This document shows positions 47,726 through 59,984 of a DNA stretch of 64,000 nucleotides, in pieces. The notes under the pieces are model-generated. The model was not told where the DNA came from and ran no database searches. It worked only from the letters and a program-made list of their open reading frames with translations. The DNA is from Ridgeia piscesae (taxonomy: Eukaryota; Annelida; Polychaeta; Sabellida; Siboglinidae): assembly GCA_025642075.2 (NCBI GenBank), contig JAODUO010000437.1, forward strand, positions 50,001 through 114,000, written 5' to 3'. A program made the translations under genes and the position numbers. Every line of letters begins with the position of its first letter. The stretch's first letter is position 1.

Positions 47726-47830
47726 CGAGGCAGTTCGAGCCCTGTGAGCTTTCCGACATATGACGATAGACCAAAGAGACATGCACATTTGTTCGATGAC
47801 AATGGCAATAGAGAAAAAGCCAAGAACGAC
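47726..47830 (-). CDS. Gene X exon 8 (residues 325-359)
   Basis: 105 bp, phase 0-0, acceptor TTGTGTGCTTTTCCAG, donor GCCTCG/GTAAGT. Encodes the last membrane segment (VVLGFFSIAIVIEQMCMSLW) and the start of the tail (CRKAHRARTAS). A second in-frame acceptor (GATTGTCTTCAG) at 48004/48005 would add 58 residues. Confidence 0.75.
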
Positions 47831-48223
47831 CTGGAAAAGCACACAAGAACATGCAACGATAAGACAACAGGAAGTAATGCGGTATGACGCAAACACGGTG
47901 AAAAGGTAGTTTGGATAAGTGAAAGGTAGGGAGGTGTCATGAGCAATACGACCAGCACGTCTGGTCAGCCGCTGTTGGCAGAGAATGTCCACACAGGACA
48001 AATACTGAAGACAATCACAAATATTATGCAAGAACTATACCCACTGTCACTATTCTATCACAGACCAGAGGAAACGCATCGATACAATTATTTTAAGTAA
48101 CTTACATGATTTACCTAGCAAGGCAAAGTACGAAACAAATTGAATCCAACAAATCGTTAACGAACAAAGGTGAGTTGCGGTTACTCAACAGGCAGGTCTG
48201 ATTGTTTGCTACAAGATACTTGC

Positions 48224-48427
48224 CAGAGTAGTGTGCGATTCAGCATCGTCCTTGAAGTGATGGTAAGGTTCGTAATCACAATCGTAAGCCCAACGAGGAA
48301 GCCAAGAGAATACTCCATAATCCCTCATGTAGACTCTAATATGGACGGTAATGTAAACCAGATCCAAGGGAAGAAGTAAAACGGCACATATGAAAACGAC
48401 GATCGACAACATCAGGAAGGAAGTAAC
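48224..48427 (-). CDS. Gene X exon 7 (residues 257-324)
   Basis: 204 bp, phase 0-0, acceptor TCGATTATGTTTCAG. Encodes FLMLSIVVFICAVLLLPLDL and an extracellular-type loop with WLPRWAYDCDYEPYHHF. The donor is CTG/GCAAGT, a GC-AG intron with strong consensus. Read-through instead adds ASIL and a stop at 48209-48211, which would make a truncated, tail-less protein. Confidence 0.75.
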
Positions 48428-48899
48428 CTGAAACATAATCGAATAACATTTGGTAAGTACATTATTGTAGTCGTCATTGCCCGGACATGACGTGCACAGA
48501 AGAAAAGTAATTACATCGTTTTAAGACAATTAGTACACAATGTGTCACGGTATCGCGCATTATAATTTTCGCGATGACATGTTTTTGCTGTTGTAATTTT
48601 TACATTATTATAATACATTTGATAATTAATTTTCCCACTGCCTCTTGTTGGAAATTCTTTTTTCCATACAGTTGTTTCTTAATTATAATTTAGTTTGATA
48701 TTTTTGATATGATGTTTATGATATTCCCTATTATTCTTCTATCATAATTTTGGATATGATGATGCTATCAAGAATTATAGAAGTTAACAAGGAAGCAAAG
48801 TTCACTTGTATCAATGATAACACACTAAGCAATGTATACCAGAATGGCTATATCAGTATCAAAATGACAAAAACCGTCCTTATCTTGCAATCTTACCAT

Positions 48900-51550
48900 T
48901 CATATAGACATGGCCATTGATGAACTATTCCTTATATACTTAGGAGGAATACAAAACAATAGGTGAAGTAAAATATTTGAGAGTAACGATCTTGAAACTA
49001 ATGAATTTCAACTCATACGTCGTTCTTCTTATTCTAATTTTGATAAATGTAGTGACTTTGTTACGAAAAACAAAGGTAGTTTTAGCATCATTAATATAAA
49101 TAATCAATCTCTAAATTCTAACTTTAGTTAACTAGAGGCTTTTGTAGAAATATTTGATTGCATAAAATAAAAATTCAGTGTAACATCATGGATGGCGGAA
49201 TGTTATTATTATTCTCAGTTTAGTTTGAATGGTTATACCGTCAAACCCCAAGGTAAACTTGTAGCACTAGAGGCTTAATGATATATAACAGTATTACTGA
49301 TAACAAATATAAAGTAGAAGTAATAAGGAATCTGAATTAGTATGACCACTAGGAAGGTTTAATGAGCATGGAAGGAAGGAAGGAAGGAAGGAAGGAAGGA
49401 AGGACGGAAGGAAGGAAGGAAGGAAGGAAGGAAGGAAGGAAGGAAGGAAGGAAGGAAGGAAGGAAGGAAGGAAGGAAGGAAGGAAGGAAGGAAGGAACGT
49501 ATGATAATCAAGTAAATGGTGGTAATTTGTCAAAACCATTAACCATTGGGAACATGTATAGGCAACAAGTAAATATATGTAGCATACAAAAATACAAGAA
49601 TTCTAATTAAATAAACCTATTTCACCAGATTATGAAGTAAGGAATATTAACCTTAAAACATGTAGTGATATGCTAAAGAAAAACATGTTTGAAACAAAAC
49701 CAATCTTGTTTATAAATATGTATATAAAAAGAAATTTGTAAATAAAAAGAAATACGTGGAAAGCAGTAAATAACCAAAGACGAAAACACAGAATAAATTT
49801 CCAAAAATATTTACAGAAAATAATAGAAAATTAACAGACAAACTATCTATTGCTAATAAATGTAATATGTATTCACAAATATAGCTCAGAATGTTGAAAA
49901 AGAAATTAGCTAGGATGGAAATAAAAATTATAATTACTATTTAAATAAACACGAAGAAACAGTATTTAGATTTCAAAACATTGAAGACGAAACTGTAAGA
50001 AAAACAGTACACAATTTTCCTTCAAACAATAGTTGTGTATTCGATGGTATTTCTTCTAAACTAATTAAAATAATATAACCCACAATTAACAAATAATTAA
50101 TTATATTAAAGAAACCAAGTGATAAATACGGGAATGTTTCCTGATGAATTTAAAACTGCTAAAATGTATTCCTATTTTAACGAAATCAAACTTTACATCA
50201 TTAAAAGAAATTATAGGCCCACACCTCTACTGCCAACTATAGCTAAAGTAATAGAAAAATAAGTTATGTTCAGTTATCATCATATTGTACGGATGAAAAA
50301 CTGATGTTTGTCTGTTGTTTGTCAATCAATATGGCTTTAAGCTACAACGTTCAAATGAACTTGCCGCATTACAATCCTAGATATAACTATGAAATATATA
50401 AATTTCATAAATGGATAAAAATGATATTCCAATTAACATATTTCTCGATCTTTCTGAAGACTTTGACAATAAATGACCACACCATATTATAAAATAAATT
50501 GAAATATTATGGCATTTGTGGTACAACTCTACTACTCAATACAAACTATAGAAAATAAAAAGTAGAAATAAATGAAAACTGTAGAAGTATATTAAATAAC
50601 ATCTGGAATTATCCCAATAGAAGTTGGTGTTCCACAACGTTCAATAATTTGGCCACTGCTATTTATTGTTTATATAAAAAAAATCACAGACAAGTAGCAT
50701 ATTCAAATTGATAATATATGCAGATGACACGATTGTATTTAGTATTATCACTTAGTTTTAATGTAAAATATATAAATCAACTACATATTTCAATAAAATG
50801 AACTGTCCAATGAACTATATTAAATGGCTAAATATAAATAAACTATCATTAAATAAAACTAAACCAAAATATGTGATTTTTCTTATCCCCAGTAAACGTA
50901 TACAACCCCATCACTTAAAATATATAATATGAACATAGGAAAAGTTTAGAAACTTATTTCTCTATGAGTAATCCTTGATTTGAATTTAAACTGAAACAAA
51001 AACACAGAACATTTATTTAATAAATGTTTACAAATTATTGGCGTATTAAATAGAAATTTATTATCAATAGAAATTAATAACATATTATATAACGCTTTAA
51101 TATTACCACAGATAAATTATTGTATTATGGCATGAGGATACGATGGAAACAGTTAAAATAAATCTGAAAGCAGTTGTTCTATAATAACGATTAATGGATA
51201 ATATTTTATAATTCACATACTAAGCCACGTTTTAAACAACTAGCTTCGTTAAAGGTAGAAGATCAATTAAAGTTAAAATAATTAAAATGTTATTTTTAGA
51301 TATGTACACAAAAATCTGCCTCTCTATTACTTAAATTGGCAGATAACTTTATATGAGGATATACATCACCACCATACTCAGAAATCTAAATGCATGCATA
51401 CTGCCAGAATCAAATATGAATTTGCCGAACAATGTGTTAAATATAACTTGCCTTATATCATAAATTATATTTCCCTAATAGTGAAAGAAAAATGATACAC
51501 TCATATTCTACGATGTTTATAAATTTATGCCAAACACGTTTACTTGGGAA
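48900..51550 (+). mobile_element. CR1/Jockey-type LINE remnant in gene X intron 6, heavily decayed
   Basis: Plus strand, opposite to gene X. RT traces: RNYRPTPLLPTIAKVIEK near 50205-50260, GVPQRSIIWPLLFIVYIK near 50625-50685 and YADDTIVF near 50717-50740. No long frame survives. Resembles the element at 6.1-9.8 kb in composition and motifs. Confidence 0.7.
49367..49497. repeat. (GGAA)n microsatellite in gene X intron 6
   Basis: About 32 units with one GGAC variant. GGAA arrays can bind ETS factors in other systems; here only the sequence is seen. Confidence 0.95.
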
Positions 51551-51845
51551 AATATAACGATACATGTACCATTCCAAATTGTGTCGTCAAAATTATTAAT
51601 ATTAATTGTTAATAAATGGACGGAAATGGTAATTAGCTAATTAGATATATGCATTCATTTTATAAAATTAGTAGAAACAACGAACACTTACGTTTTGGGG
51701 TTGCAAATGTTCTTGTTCTTTGAGAATGTAGATACTAAAACGATAAACGCTGCGGCCCTCCCTGTTTATTACTTTTAAATAACTTGTGTTATTTCAACAA
51801 GTATTATTCAATAATTAATACGAGGTAAAGCTGAACTGCACTTAC

Positions 51846-51902
51846 TGCAGACGTCTTCTTAGTGTTCGCAGCAACGAACGCACATGCCCCAGCGGTGACA
51901 GA
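51846..51902 (-). CDS. Gene X exon 6 (residues 238-256)
   Basis: 57 bp, phase 0-0, acceptor CCTTTTCTTGCAG, donor TCTGCA/GTAAGT. Encodes SVTAGACAFVAANTKKTSA, which completes the membrane helix from exon 5 and a basic turn. Its acceptor and first 18 or so coding bases are the seed of the 43-bp minisatellite to the right. Confidence 0.7.
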
Positions 51903-52757
51903 CTGCAAGAAAAGGAATAATGACACATGCCCCAGCGGTGACAGACTGCAAGAAACGGAATAATGACACATGCCTCAGCGGTGACAGACTGCAAGAAACG
52001 GAATAATGACACATGCCCCAGCGGTCACAGACTGCGAGAAACGGAATAATGACACATGCCCCAGCGGTGACAGACTGCAAGAAACGGAATAATGACACAT
52101 ACCTCAGCGGTGACAGACTGCAAGAAACGGAACAATGACACATGCCTCAGCGGTGACAGACTGCAAGAAACGGAATAATGGCACATGCCCCAGCGGTCAC
52201 AGACTGCGAGAAACGGAATAATAACACATGCCCCAGCGGTGACAGACTGCAAGAAACGGAATAATGACACATGCCTCAGCGGTGACAGACTGCAAGAAAC
52301 GGAATAATGCACATGCCTCAGCGGTGACAGACTGCAAGAAACGGAATAATGACACATGCCTCAGCGGTGACAGACTGCAAGAAACGGAATAATGACACAT
52401 GCCTCAGCGGTGACAGACTGCAAGAAACGGAATAATGACACATGCCTCAGCGGTGACAGATTGCAAGAAACGGAATAATGACACATGCCCAGCGGTGACA
52501 GACTGCAAGAAACGGAATAATGACACATGCCCCAGCGGTCACAGACTGCAAGAAACGGAATAATGACACATGCCCCAGCGGTGACAGACTGCAAGAAACG
52601 GAATAATGACACATGCCTCAGCGGTGACAGACTGCAAGAAACGGAATAATGACACATGCCCAGCGGTCACAGACTGCAAGAAACGGAATAATGACACATG
52701 CCCCAGCGGTCACAGACTGCAAGAAACGGAATAATGACACATGCCTCAGCGGTCACA
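51885..52757 (-). repeat. 43-bp minisatellite made from the exon 6 splice acceptor
   Basis: About 20 units. On the gene's strand each unit reads CATTATTCCGTTTCTTGCAG followed by TCTGTCACCGCTGAGGCATG, i.e. pyrimidine tract, AG and the first coding bases of exon 6. The unit at the exon is the founder. Variants include CTGAGG/CTGGGG and one unit lacking a base. Confidence 0.9.
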
Positions 52758-53290
52758 GCACGCACCACGCACCACGCACCACGCACCACGCACCACGCAC
52801 CACGCACCACGCACCACGCACCACGCACCACGCACCACGCACCCGCACCACGCACCACGCACCACGCACCACGCACCACGCACCACGCACCACGCACCAC
52901 CACGCACGCACGCACCACGCACCACGCACCACGCACACGCACCACGCACCACGCACCACGCACCACGCACCACGCACCACGCACCACGCACCACGCACCA
53001 CGCACCACGCACCACGCACCACGCACCACGCACCACGCACCACGCACCACGCACCACGCCACCACGCACCACGCACCACGCACCACGCACCACGCACCAC
53101 GCACCACGCACCACGCACCACGCACCACGCACCACGCACCACGCACCACGCACCACGCACCACGCACCACGCACCACGCACCACGCACCACGCACCACGC
53201 ACCACGCACCACGCACCACGCACCACGCACCACGCACCACGCACCACGCACCACGCACCGCACCACACACGCACCACATCACGCACCACA
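52757..53290. repeat. CACGCAC heptamer satellite in gene X intron 5
   Basis: About 70 near-perfect units of CGCACCA with a few slips (e.g. near 52840, 52905, 53058). It begins directly at the last 43-bp unit. Long frames on both strands are by-products. Confidence 0.95.
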
Positions 53291-53308
53291 CCACCACCAC
53301 ACACCACA

Positions 53309-53403
<95 letters not shown>

Positions 53404-53564
53404 ACACACACACATCACACATCACACTCACACACACCACACCACACACACCACACCACACCACACCACACCACACCACACCACACCACATCACACCACA
53501 CCACACCACACCACACCAACACAACACACCACACCACACAACACCACACACACATACAATAAGG

Positions 53565-53643
<79 letters not shown>
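53290..53643. repeat. CA-rich, ACACC and (TA)n arrays at the start of gene X intron 5
   Basis: (CA)n at about 53310-53400, CACAC-C pentamers to 53560, then pure (TA)n at 53575-53643, which ends about 20 bases from the exon 5 donor. Confidence 0.95.
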
Positions 53644-53650
<7 letters not shown>

Positions 53651-53664
53651 AACCCAATACTTAC

Positions 53665-53829
53665 CGTAACAAATACGACCAGGTTCATAACGCCGAAGGC
53701 AAGAAACGGTTCATATAGCATAAATCCAGTTGTGGCGAACATTGTGAGTCCAAATGCGTTTCCCCAGTGAATACATCCGATTATCTTTGATGTCTTCACC
53801 GGAAGTGTTGGACACTCGATCGTCTGATC
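53665..53829 (-). CDS. Gene X exon 5 (residues 183-237)
   Basis: 165 bp, phase 0-0, acceptor TTGTTGCTAATTAG, donor GTTACG/GTAAGT. Encodes loop DQTIECPTLPVK with a cysteine, then GNAFGLTMFATTGFML and AFGVMNLVVFVT. The (TA)n array starts about 20 bases into the following intron. Confidence 0.75.
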
Positions 53830-54734
53830 CTAATTAGCAACAAGCACTTCATTGCGACAAATGTAAGTATACCAAAATTGTTAAAACATAAGTGACAATG
53901 GTGATTGATTACAGAGAAACAAAAGGCAATTTTGTGAGGTTGCTGCCTATAAAGTGGTTAACAAAACTAACCATTTGTAACTACGGTTACGAATATTACA
54001 CCTTTTTACGAGAAAATATATTATTGAATAAAAACATGATGTTGCATGAACCGCTTTTGTTTTTTGGAAGGACAAAAATCACTACCTGGGTAAACGCTTC
54101 CGTGTTAGACGGTCACCGAACTCGGAATACTAACATAGCACGACGCTGAATACACTCACATAATGCAGACAACAATGTTGTAACGATGGTGATACGTCCG
54201 TGACATCAGTCAGGACATGAGGCTACGATGTAATAGTGCGCCGAATTTACTTTGTCGCTATCACTCAAAAAAAGATTACATCTAATTACTACACAGCATT
54301 GCATCATGCTAGTCATCATTACACATTAAGCTGTAACATACCTACTGATTGTAACAGTGTCCAGGAGAGAAACCAATGAATTCATACGCACGCATAATAT
54401 ATATGTGCACCTGACGAATCGTGACCGACGACAAGACTCCGCGCTTAGTTGTCAATTTTCTGTGTCACGGGATGTGAGTCTCCCTCATATCGGAGAGTGT
54501 ATAAGAGTCTTCCACTTTGAGATCTTTGAGATACCCGAGTTAAACGTTGATGTGATAGTGTTGACTGTTGTTGTAAATGCGTTGCCTGTACTGATGTCTT
54601 AGGTGCACAAAACCAAACAATTGCCGTTTGTTTCGATATAAGAGATTAAATTCAACATTAAACTACTGTTGTCATCTTCTTGTTCGCTATTATCATCCTC
54701 AGCATCATAATTGTCGTCACCTTTCTCGTCGTCA

Positions 54735-54830
54735 TCCTTGTCGTAGTTGTCATCATCATCATCATCATAGTAATCATTATCATCATAATCATCATCATTA
54801 TCATCATTATCATAGTATTAGTTTTCATCT
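54735..54830. repeat. CAT/ATC trinucleotide microsatellite in gene X intron 4
   Basis: Imperfect (ATC)n and (ATT) mix; the His- or Ile-rich frames are compositional. Confidence 0.9.
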
Positions 54831-55054
54831 TCATCAACGTATTCGACATATTCATAATTATTGTTCAAAAACGGCATTGTTTTCATAACCGTCATTATAA
54901 TCTTCATCGTCACAATTTTGTAGTCTCTATATTTGTATTTGTCAATCAAGCGTGTAGCAAAGTTGACATCACGCTGTTACAAAATGAACGTACATTTCCC
55001 AGGATTGGTTAGGATATATTTCGATTGGAACTCTTGTAGTTATTTACTACTTAC

Positions 55055-55174
55055 CTCGTTGTTGTTTGCCAATATGGCAGTGACGCACGTTGCCAGAAAC
55101 CAGACGTACGTGATCACTTCACCAGTGGAAAATACAACTATGACGACAGCGAATATGGTAACTTCCGCCGGCAC
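55055..55174 (-). CDS. Gene X exon 4 (residues 143-182)
   Basis: 120 bp, phase 0-0, acceptor GGACGCTCTCCCAG, donor AACGAG/GTAAGT. Encodes membrane segment EVTIFAVVIVVFSTGEV continuing into YVWFLATCVTAILA. The longer open frame to 55320 has different, non-hydrophobic coding and is probably intron. Confidence 0.75.
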
Positions 55175-55996
55175 CTGGGAGAGCGTCCATGAATGACAAC
55201 AAATGCAATAGGACGGTGGCGGGAAACCACCGGCGCAAGGTTGGATACATGTTGGGGAACTTAGAATAACAAAGGTGTTTTTCTGTAAGCAATGCCAACA
55301 AGACTTTAGCCACAATTTCCAAGATCTAAATTACATGTCGAAGGGAAGTCAAATAATGTTCTAGTTCAGAAAACATGGACAATCATCAAGGCTTCATACG
55401 GAAGAATGTTATTTAATAGAGTCAAACTTACATCTATGTCACATATAACATAATAGAGACGGTTAGTAACATACCAAAAGTTTAACGAATAACGTCGTTG
55501 TTTTATTAATACTTTCTACACTTGTGTTTCTTAAAGTAGTGATTACATTGAATAGGAGTGTACAACGGATAAAATGGCAAGCTAGCAATTGAAAACAAAT
55601 GGATAGAATTATGTTTTATGTTATACCACACATCCTGGAAAACTTCTTCCAACTGAATCCAGAGATATGTCTACCGTATATACGAGATCATATATGAGGA
55701 AGTACTAGGAAATAGTACAACGTGAAAAGTTCAAACCAAAATTCAATTTTTTTTAGAGTGGCGTGCAATTTCCTGACGACCCTGCTAACCTGCGGCTGTA
55801 TTACGATATGTGGAAACATGACGTGTCGCCGTTTACGATCGATGGTAAAAGTCTAAGTGTCACGAATATTCGTTAAGACACGTAACACATGAAAATTATA
55901 ATAATGTATATTACTCTCCTGGAAGATCGGCATTTTAGAGCAGCCTGAAGCATTACGTTATACTACAATGCTACGCGGTGTCTTATAAATACTCAC

Positions 55997-56110
55997 TTCC
56001 CATCCATGAAGGTGTCCTATCAGGACAAAGAAACACATGATCTCGCTCAGGAAGAAGGTGAAGATGACTACAATTAGTCCGATGGTTGAAGATATCAAGA
56101 AGGCGAAGGT
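55997..56110 (-). CDS. Gene X exon 3 (residues 105-142)
   Basis: 114 bp, phase 0-0, acceptor GCGTGTTTTTTCAG, donor GGGAA/GTGAGT. Encodes the strongly hydrophobic FLISSTIGLIVVIFTFF followed by MCFFVLIGH. The other two frames are polar. A 22-bp minisatellite begins about 20 bases upstream of the acceptor. Confidence 0.75.
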
Positions 56111-56129
56111 CTGAAAAAACACGCATCCA

Positions 56130-58255
56130 GATATGTGTGCACGTATAGTTGTATACGTGTGCCCGTATAGTTGTATACGTGTGCACGCATATTTGTATAC
56201 GGGTGCACGGATAGTTGTATAATTGTGCACGTATAGTTGTATACGTGTGCCCGTATAGTTGTATACGTGTGCCCGTATAGTTGTATACGTGTGCACGTAT
56301 AGTTGTATACATGTGCCCGTATAGTTGTATACGTGTGCACGTATATTTGTATACGGGTGCACGGGTAGTTGTATATGTGTGCACGTATGGTTGTATACGT
56401 GTCCACGTATAGTTGTGTACGTGTGCACGTATACTTGTATACGTGTGCACGTATAGTTGTATACGTGTGCACACGTACACAACTATACGTGCACACGTAC
56501 ACAACTATACGTGCACACGTACACAACTATACATCCACAGGTATACAACTATACGTGCACACGTACACAACTATAGGTGCACACATATACAACTATACGT
56601 GCACACGTATACAACTATACGTGCACACATATACAACTATACGTGCACACGTACACAACTACACGTGCACACGTATACAACTATCCGTGCACCCGTATAC
56701 AACTATCCGTGCACCCGTATACAACTATACTTGCACACGTATACAACTATACGGGCACACGTATACAACTATACGTGCACACGTATACAACTATACGTGC
56801 ACACGTACACAACTATACGTGCAAACGTATAAACTATACGTGCACACGTACACAACTATACGTGCACACGTACACAACTATACGTGCACACGTACACAAC
56901 TATACGTGCACACGTATACAACTACACGTGCACACGTACACAACTATACGTGCACACGTATACAACTATACGTGCACACGTATACAACTATACGTGCACA
57001 CGTATACAACTATACGTGCACACGTAAACAACTATACGTGCACAACTAAACGTGTGCACGTATACAACTAAACGTGCAGACGTATACAACTATACATGCA
57101 CACGTACACAACTATACGTGCACACGTACACAACTATACGTGCACACGTACACAACTGTACGTGCACACGTACACAACTGTACGTGCACATGTACACAAC
57201 TATACGTGCACACGTACACAACTATACGTGCACACTTACACAACTATACGTGCGCACGTGTACAACTATACGTGCACACGTACACACCTATACGTGCACA
57301 CGTATATAACTATACGTGCACACGTATACAACTATACGTGCACATGTATACAACTATAGGTGCACACGTATACAACTATACGTGCACACGTTTACAACTA
57401 TACGTGCACACGCATACAACTATACGTGCACACGTATATAACTATACGTGCACACGTATACAACTATAAGTGCACACGAATACAACTATACGTGCACACG
57501 TATACAACTATACGTGCACACGTATATAACTATACGTGCACACGAATACAACTATACGTGCACACGTATATAACTATACGTGCACACGTATACAACTATA
57601 CGTGCTCACGTATATAACTATACGTGCACACGTATACAACTATACGTGCACACGAATACAACTATACGTGCACACGAATACAACTATACGTGCACACGTA
57701 TACAACTATACGTGCACACGTATACAACTATACGGGCACACGTATACAACTATACGTGCACACGTATACAACTATACGTGCACACGTACACAACTATACG
57801 TGCAAACGTATAAACTATACGTGCACATGTATATAACTATACGTGCACACGTATATAACTATACGTGCACACGTATACAACTATACGTGCACACGTATAT
57901 AACTATACGTGCACACGTATACAACTATACGTGCACACGAATACAACTATACGTGCACACGAATACAACTATACGTGCACACGAATACAACTATACGTGC
58001 ACACGAATACAACTATACGTGCACACGTATACAACTATACGTGCACACGTTTACAACTATACGTGCACATGTATATAACTATACGTGCACACGTATATAA
58101 CTATACGTGCACACGTATATAACTATACGTGCACACGTATACAACTATACGTGCACACGTATATAACTATACGTGCACACGTATACAACTATACGTGCAC
58201 ATGTATACAACTATACGTGCACATGTACACATCTATACGTACACACGTATACAGC
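56130..58255. repeat. 22-bp minisatellite with an orientation switch, gene X intron 2
   Basis: Units of ACGTGCACACGTATACAACT plus AT. From 56130 to about 56468 they run in one orientation (about 15 units), from there to 58255 in the other (about 81 units). Because 22 is not a multiple of 3, all frames show the same 22-residue period (VHTYTTIRAHVYNYTCTRIQ...), which is not coding. Confidence 0.95.
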
Positions 58256-58889
58256 ACCACCGCCCTGCAGACTGAGGCCAACCGACAGACATATGTTTTA
58301 TGTTTATATATTTCCAATTGTGATGTATACATGTTCGTTTCGTACGTGTCGTATACGGTACTAACCCAGACGTCCTGGTAACGCCCACGAGTTTTCTTTT
58401 TGGAGCGCATGCGTGAAACGATACCAGCTTTATGAAATATAATTAAAGCGTGTAAATTAAAATTAAGTGGTGAATAGAAAAGTGATGAATAACAATTGGC
58501 TGTCCATATATATGATGTGTCGGGATGGTGGGATTAGCTTTCGGCCCAGCCCCCAGCTGCTCTTTGAAAGCTACATATGAAATGGCATATGTTGCAGCTG
58601 GTTCGATATCATTTCAAAAACGTGCAGTATCTTAAATAACATGTCATGTTCTGCTTGCCAAATTGTGGCGATCTATTTTTGTCTTCATATTTTCTATTTC
58701 AACGTTCACTTACTGCATATGGTCTCTTAGCACGCATGAAATGGCGACTTATCACAGTGCAAAGAAACTGAAACATATAAACAAATATTACTATATGTGT
58801 TCAATTACTTTGCACAAACACATATACCCCAAGTTGCACACACGCAACAGTAACTATATTTAGTATACTGTAAGGTTACTCACAGGTCT

Positions 58890-59506
58890 CTCCCTCCCTC
58901 CCCCTTGCCCCACTCCCTCCCTCACTCCTTCCCTCCTTCCGTCTATCCCTCTCTCCTCTCTCCCCTCACATCTCTCCTCTCTCCCTTCACCTATCTTGCC
59001 TCTCGTCTCCCGTCTCCCGTCTCCCGTCTCCCGTCTCCCGTCTCCCGTCTCCCGTCTCCCGTCTCGCGTCTCGCGTCTCGCGTCTCGCGTCTCGCGTCTC
59101 TCGTCTCGTCTCGTCTCGTCTCGTCTCGTCTCGTCTCGTCTCGTCTCGTCTCGTCTCGTCTCGTCTCGTCTCGTCTCGTCTCGTCTCTCTCCTCTCCTCT
59201 TCTCTCCTCTCCTCTCCTCTCCTCTCCTCTACTCTCCTCTCCTCTCCTCTCCTCTCCTCTCCTCCCTCCCCTCTCCCCTCCTCTCTCCCCTCCTCTCTCC
59301 CCTCCTCTCTCCCCTCCTCTCTCCCCTCCCCTCCCCTCCCCTCCTCTCTCCCCTCCCCTCCCCTCCCCTCACCTCCCCTCACCTCACCTCACCTCATCTC
59401 ACCTCACCTCACCTCACCTCACCTCACCTCACCTCACCTCACTCAACTCAACTCAACTCAACTCAACTCAACTCAACTCAACTCAACTCAACTCAACTCA
59501 CCTCAC
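58890..59506. repeat. Pyrimidine-rich microsatellite block at the exon 2 donor
   Basis: Successive (CGTCTCC)n, (GTCTC)n, (CTCTC)n, (CCTCT)n, (CTCAC)n and (TCAAC)n arrays on the plus strand, 600 bases almost free of purines. On the gene's strand the block begins GTGAGGTGAGTTGAGTTGAG immediately at the exon 2 donor. Confidence 0.95.
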
Positions 59507-59557
59507 CTGGTTGAAGTGGACTTGTGCGTCAAGTGACTGGGTTGATAGTATGGCAAA
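59507..59557 (-). CDS. Gene X exon 2 (residues 88-104)
   Basis: 51 bp, phase 0-0, acceptor CCCTATCTGTTCAG, donor AACCAG/GTGAGG. Encodes FAILSTQSLDAQVHFNQ, finishing the second membrane segment and a short loop. The donor is the first unit of a pentamer GTGAG-type array. Confidence 0.65.
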
Positions 59558-59984
59558 CTGAACAGATAGGGTCGTTGTGTAGCTTGCCCCAGAGGGCCGC
59601 CGGAGGCGCCATTGATTGCCCGGGTTTCACTTTTCGACCGTTATTTAGCGTGAGTGGTGCCTCTTTCTGTATTTTCTGCTTGGTTTAACTACTTGTTGCT
59701 ATGTCATAATCAGATTAATTACTGGGTATAGACACCGTGAGTTGTAATAAATATGAACCTATAAACGGACACACACAAGCGAGAAGGGCTGCAACATTAT
59801 GAGTTTTATATCTTTATAATAAAATCATTAATTTGGCGCTCAACGTTTTTCTCATAACAATTATCAAATGATTAATCAAACATAGTAAAGGGCTAATCTT
59901 AAATTGAACACCACTTTTGGTATGCACAGGTGAGAGCATTGCAAAGGTTATAACTAAATTACGTGATTGAAACATTGTACATAC

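Noticed and set aside
51859..52657. Minus-strand frames of hydrophobic repeats (SVTAEACVIIPFLAV)
   Set aside because: By-product of the 43-bp splice-acceptor minisatellite; only the exon 6 portion is judged coding.
51885..52757. CRISPR-like array
   Set aside because: Units are contiguous with no unique spacers, the context is eukaryotic and no cas genes are present.
52649..53770. 373-codon frame rich in His-Ala-Pro-Arg-Thr repeats (and similar frames on both strands)
   Set aside because: Purely the translation of the CACGCAC heptamer, CA and TA arrays; all six frames are open for the same reason.
55119..55322. Frame with KVLLALLTEKHL next to exon 4
   Set aside because: A possible extra exon, but the frame does not join exon 4 and the CTCTCCCAG acceptor at 55175 explains the coding part better.
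56369..58078. Long frames with a 22-residue period (TYTTIRAHVYNYTC)
   Set aside because: A 22-bp minisatellite gives the same peptide in all three frames. It sits in intron 2 of gene X, with no start or splice support.
58905..59561. 218-codon Ser/Pro/Leu/Arg repeat frame
   Set aside because: Translation of the pyrimidine-rich microsatellite block.
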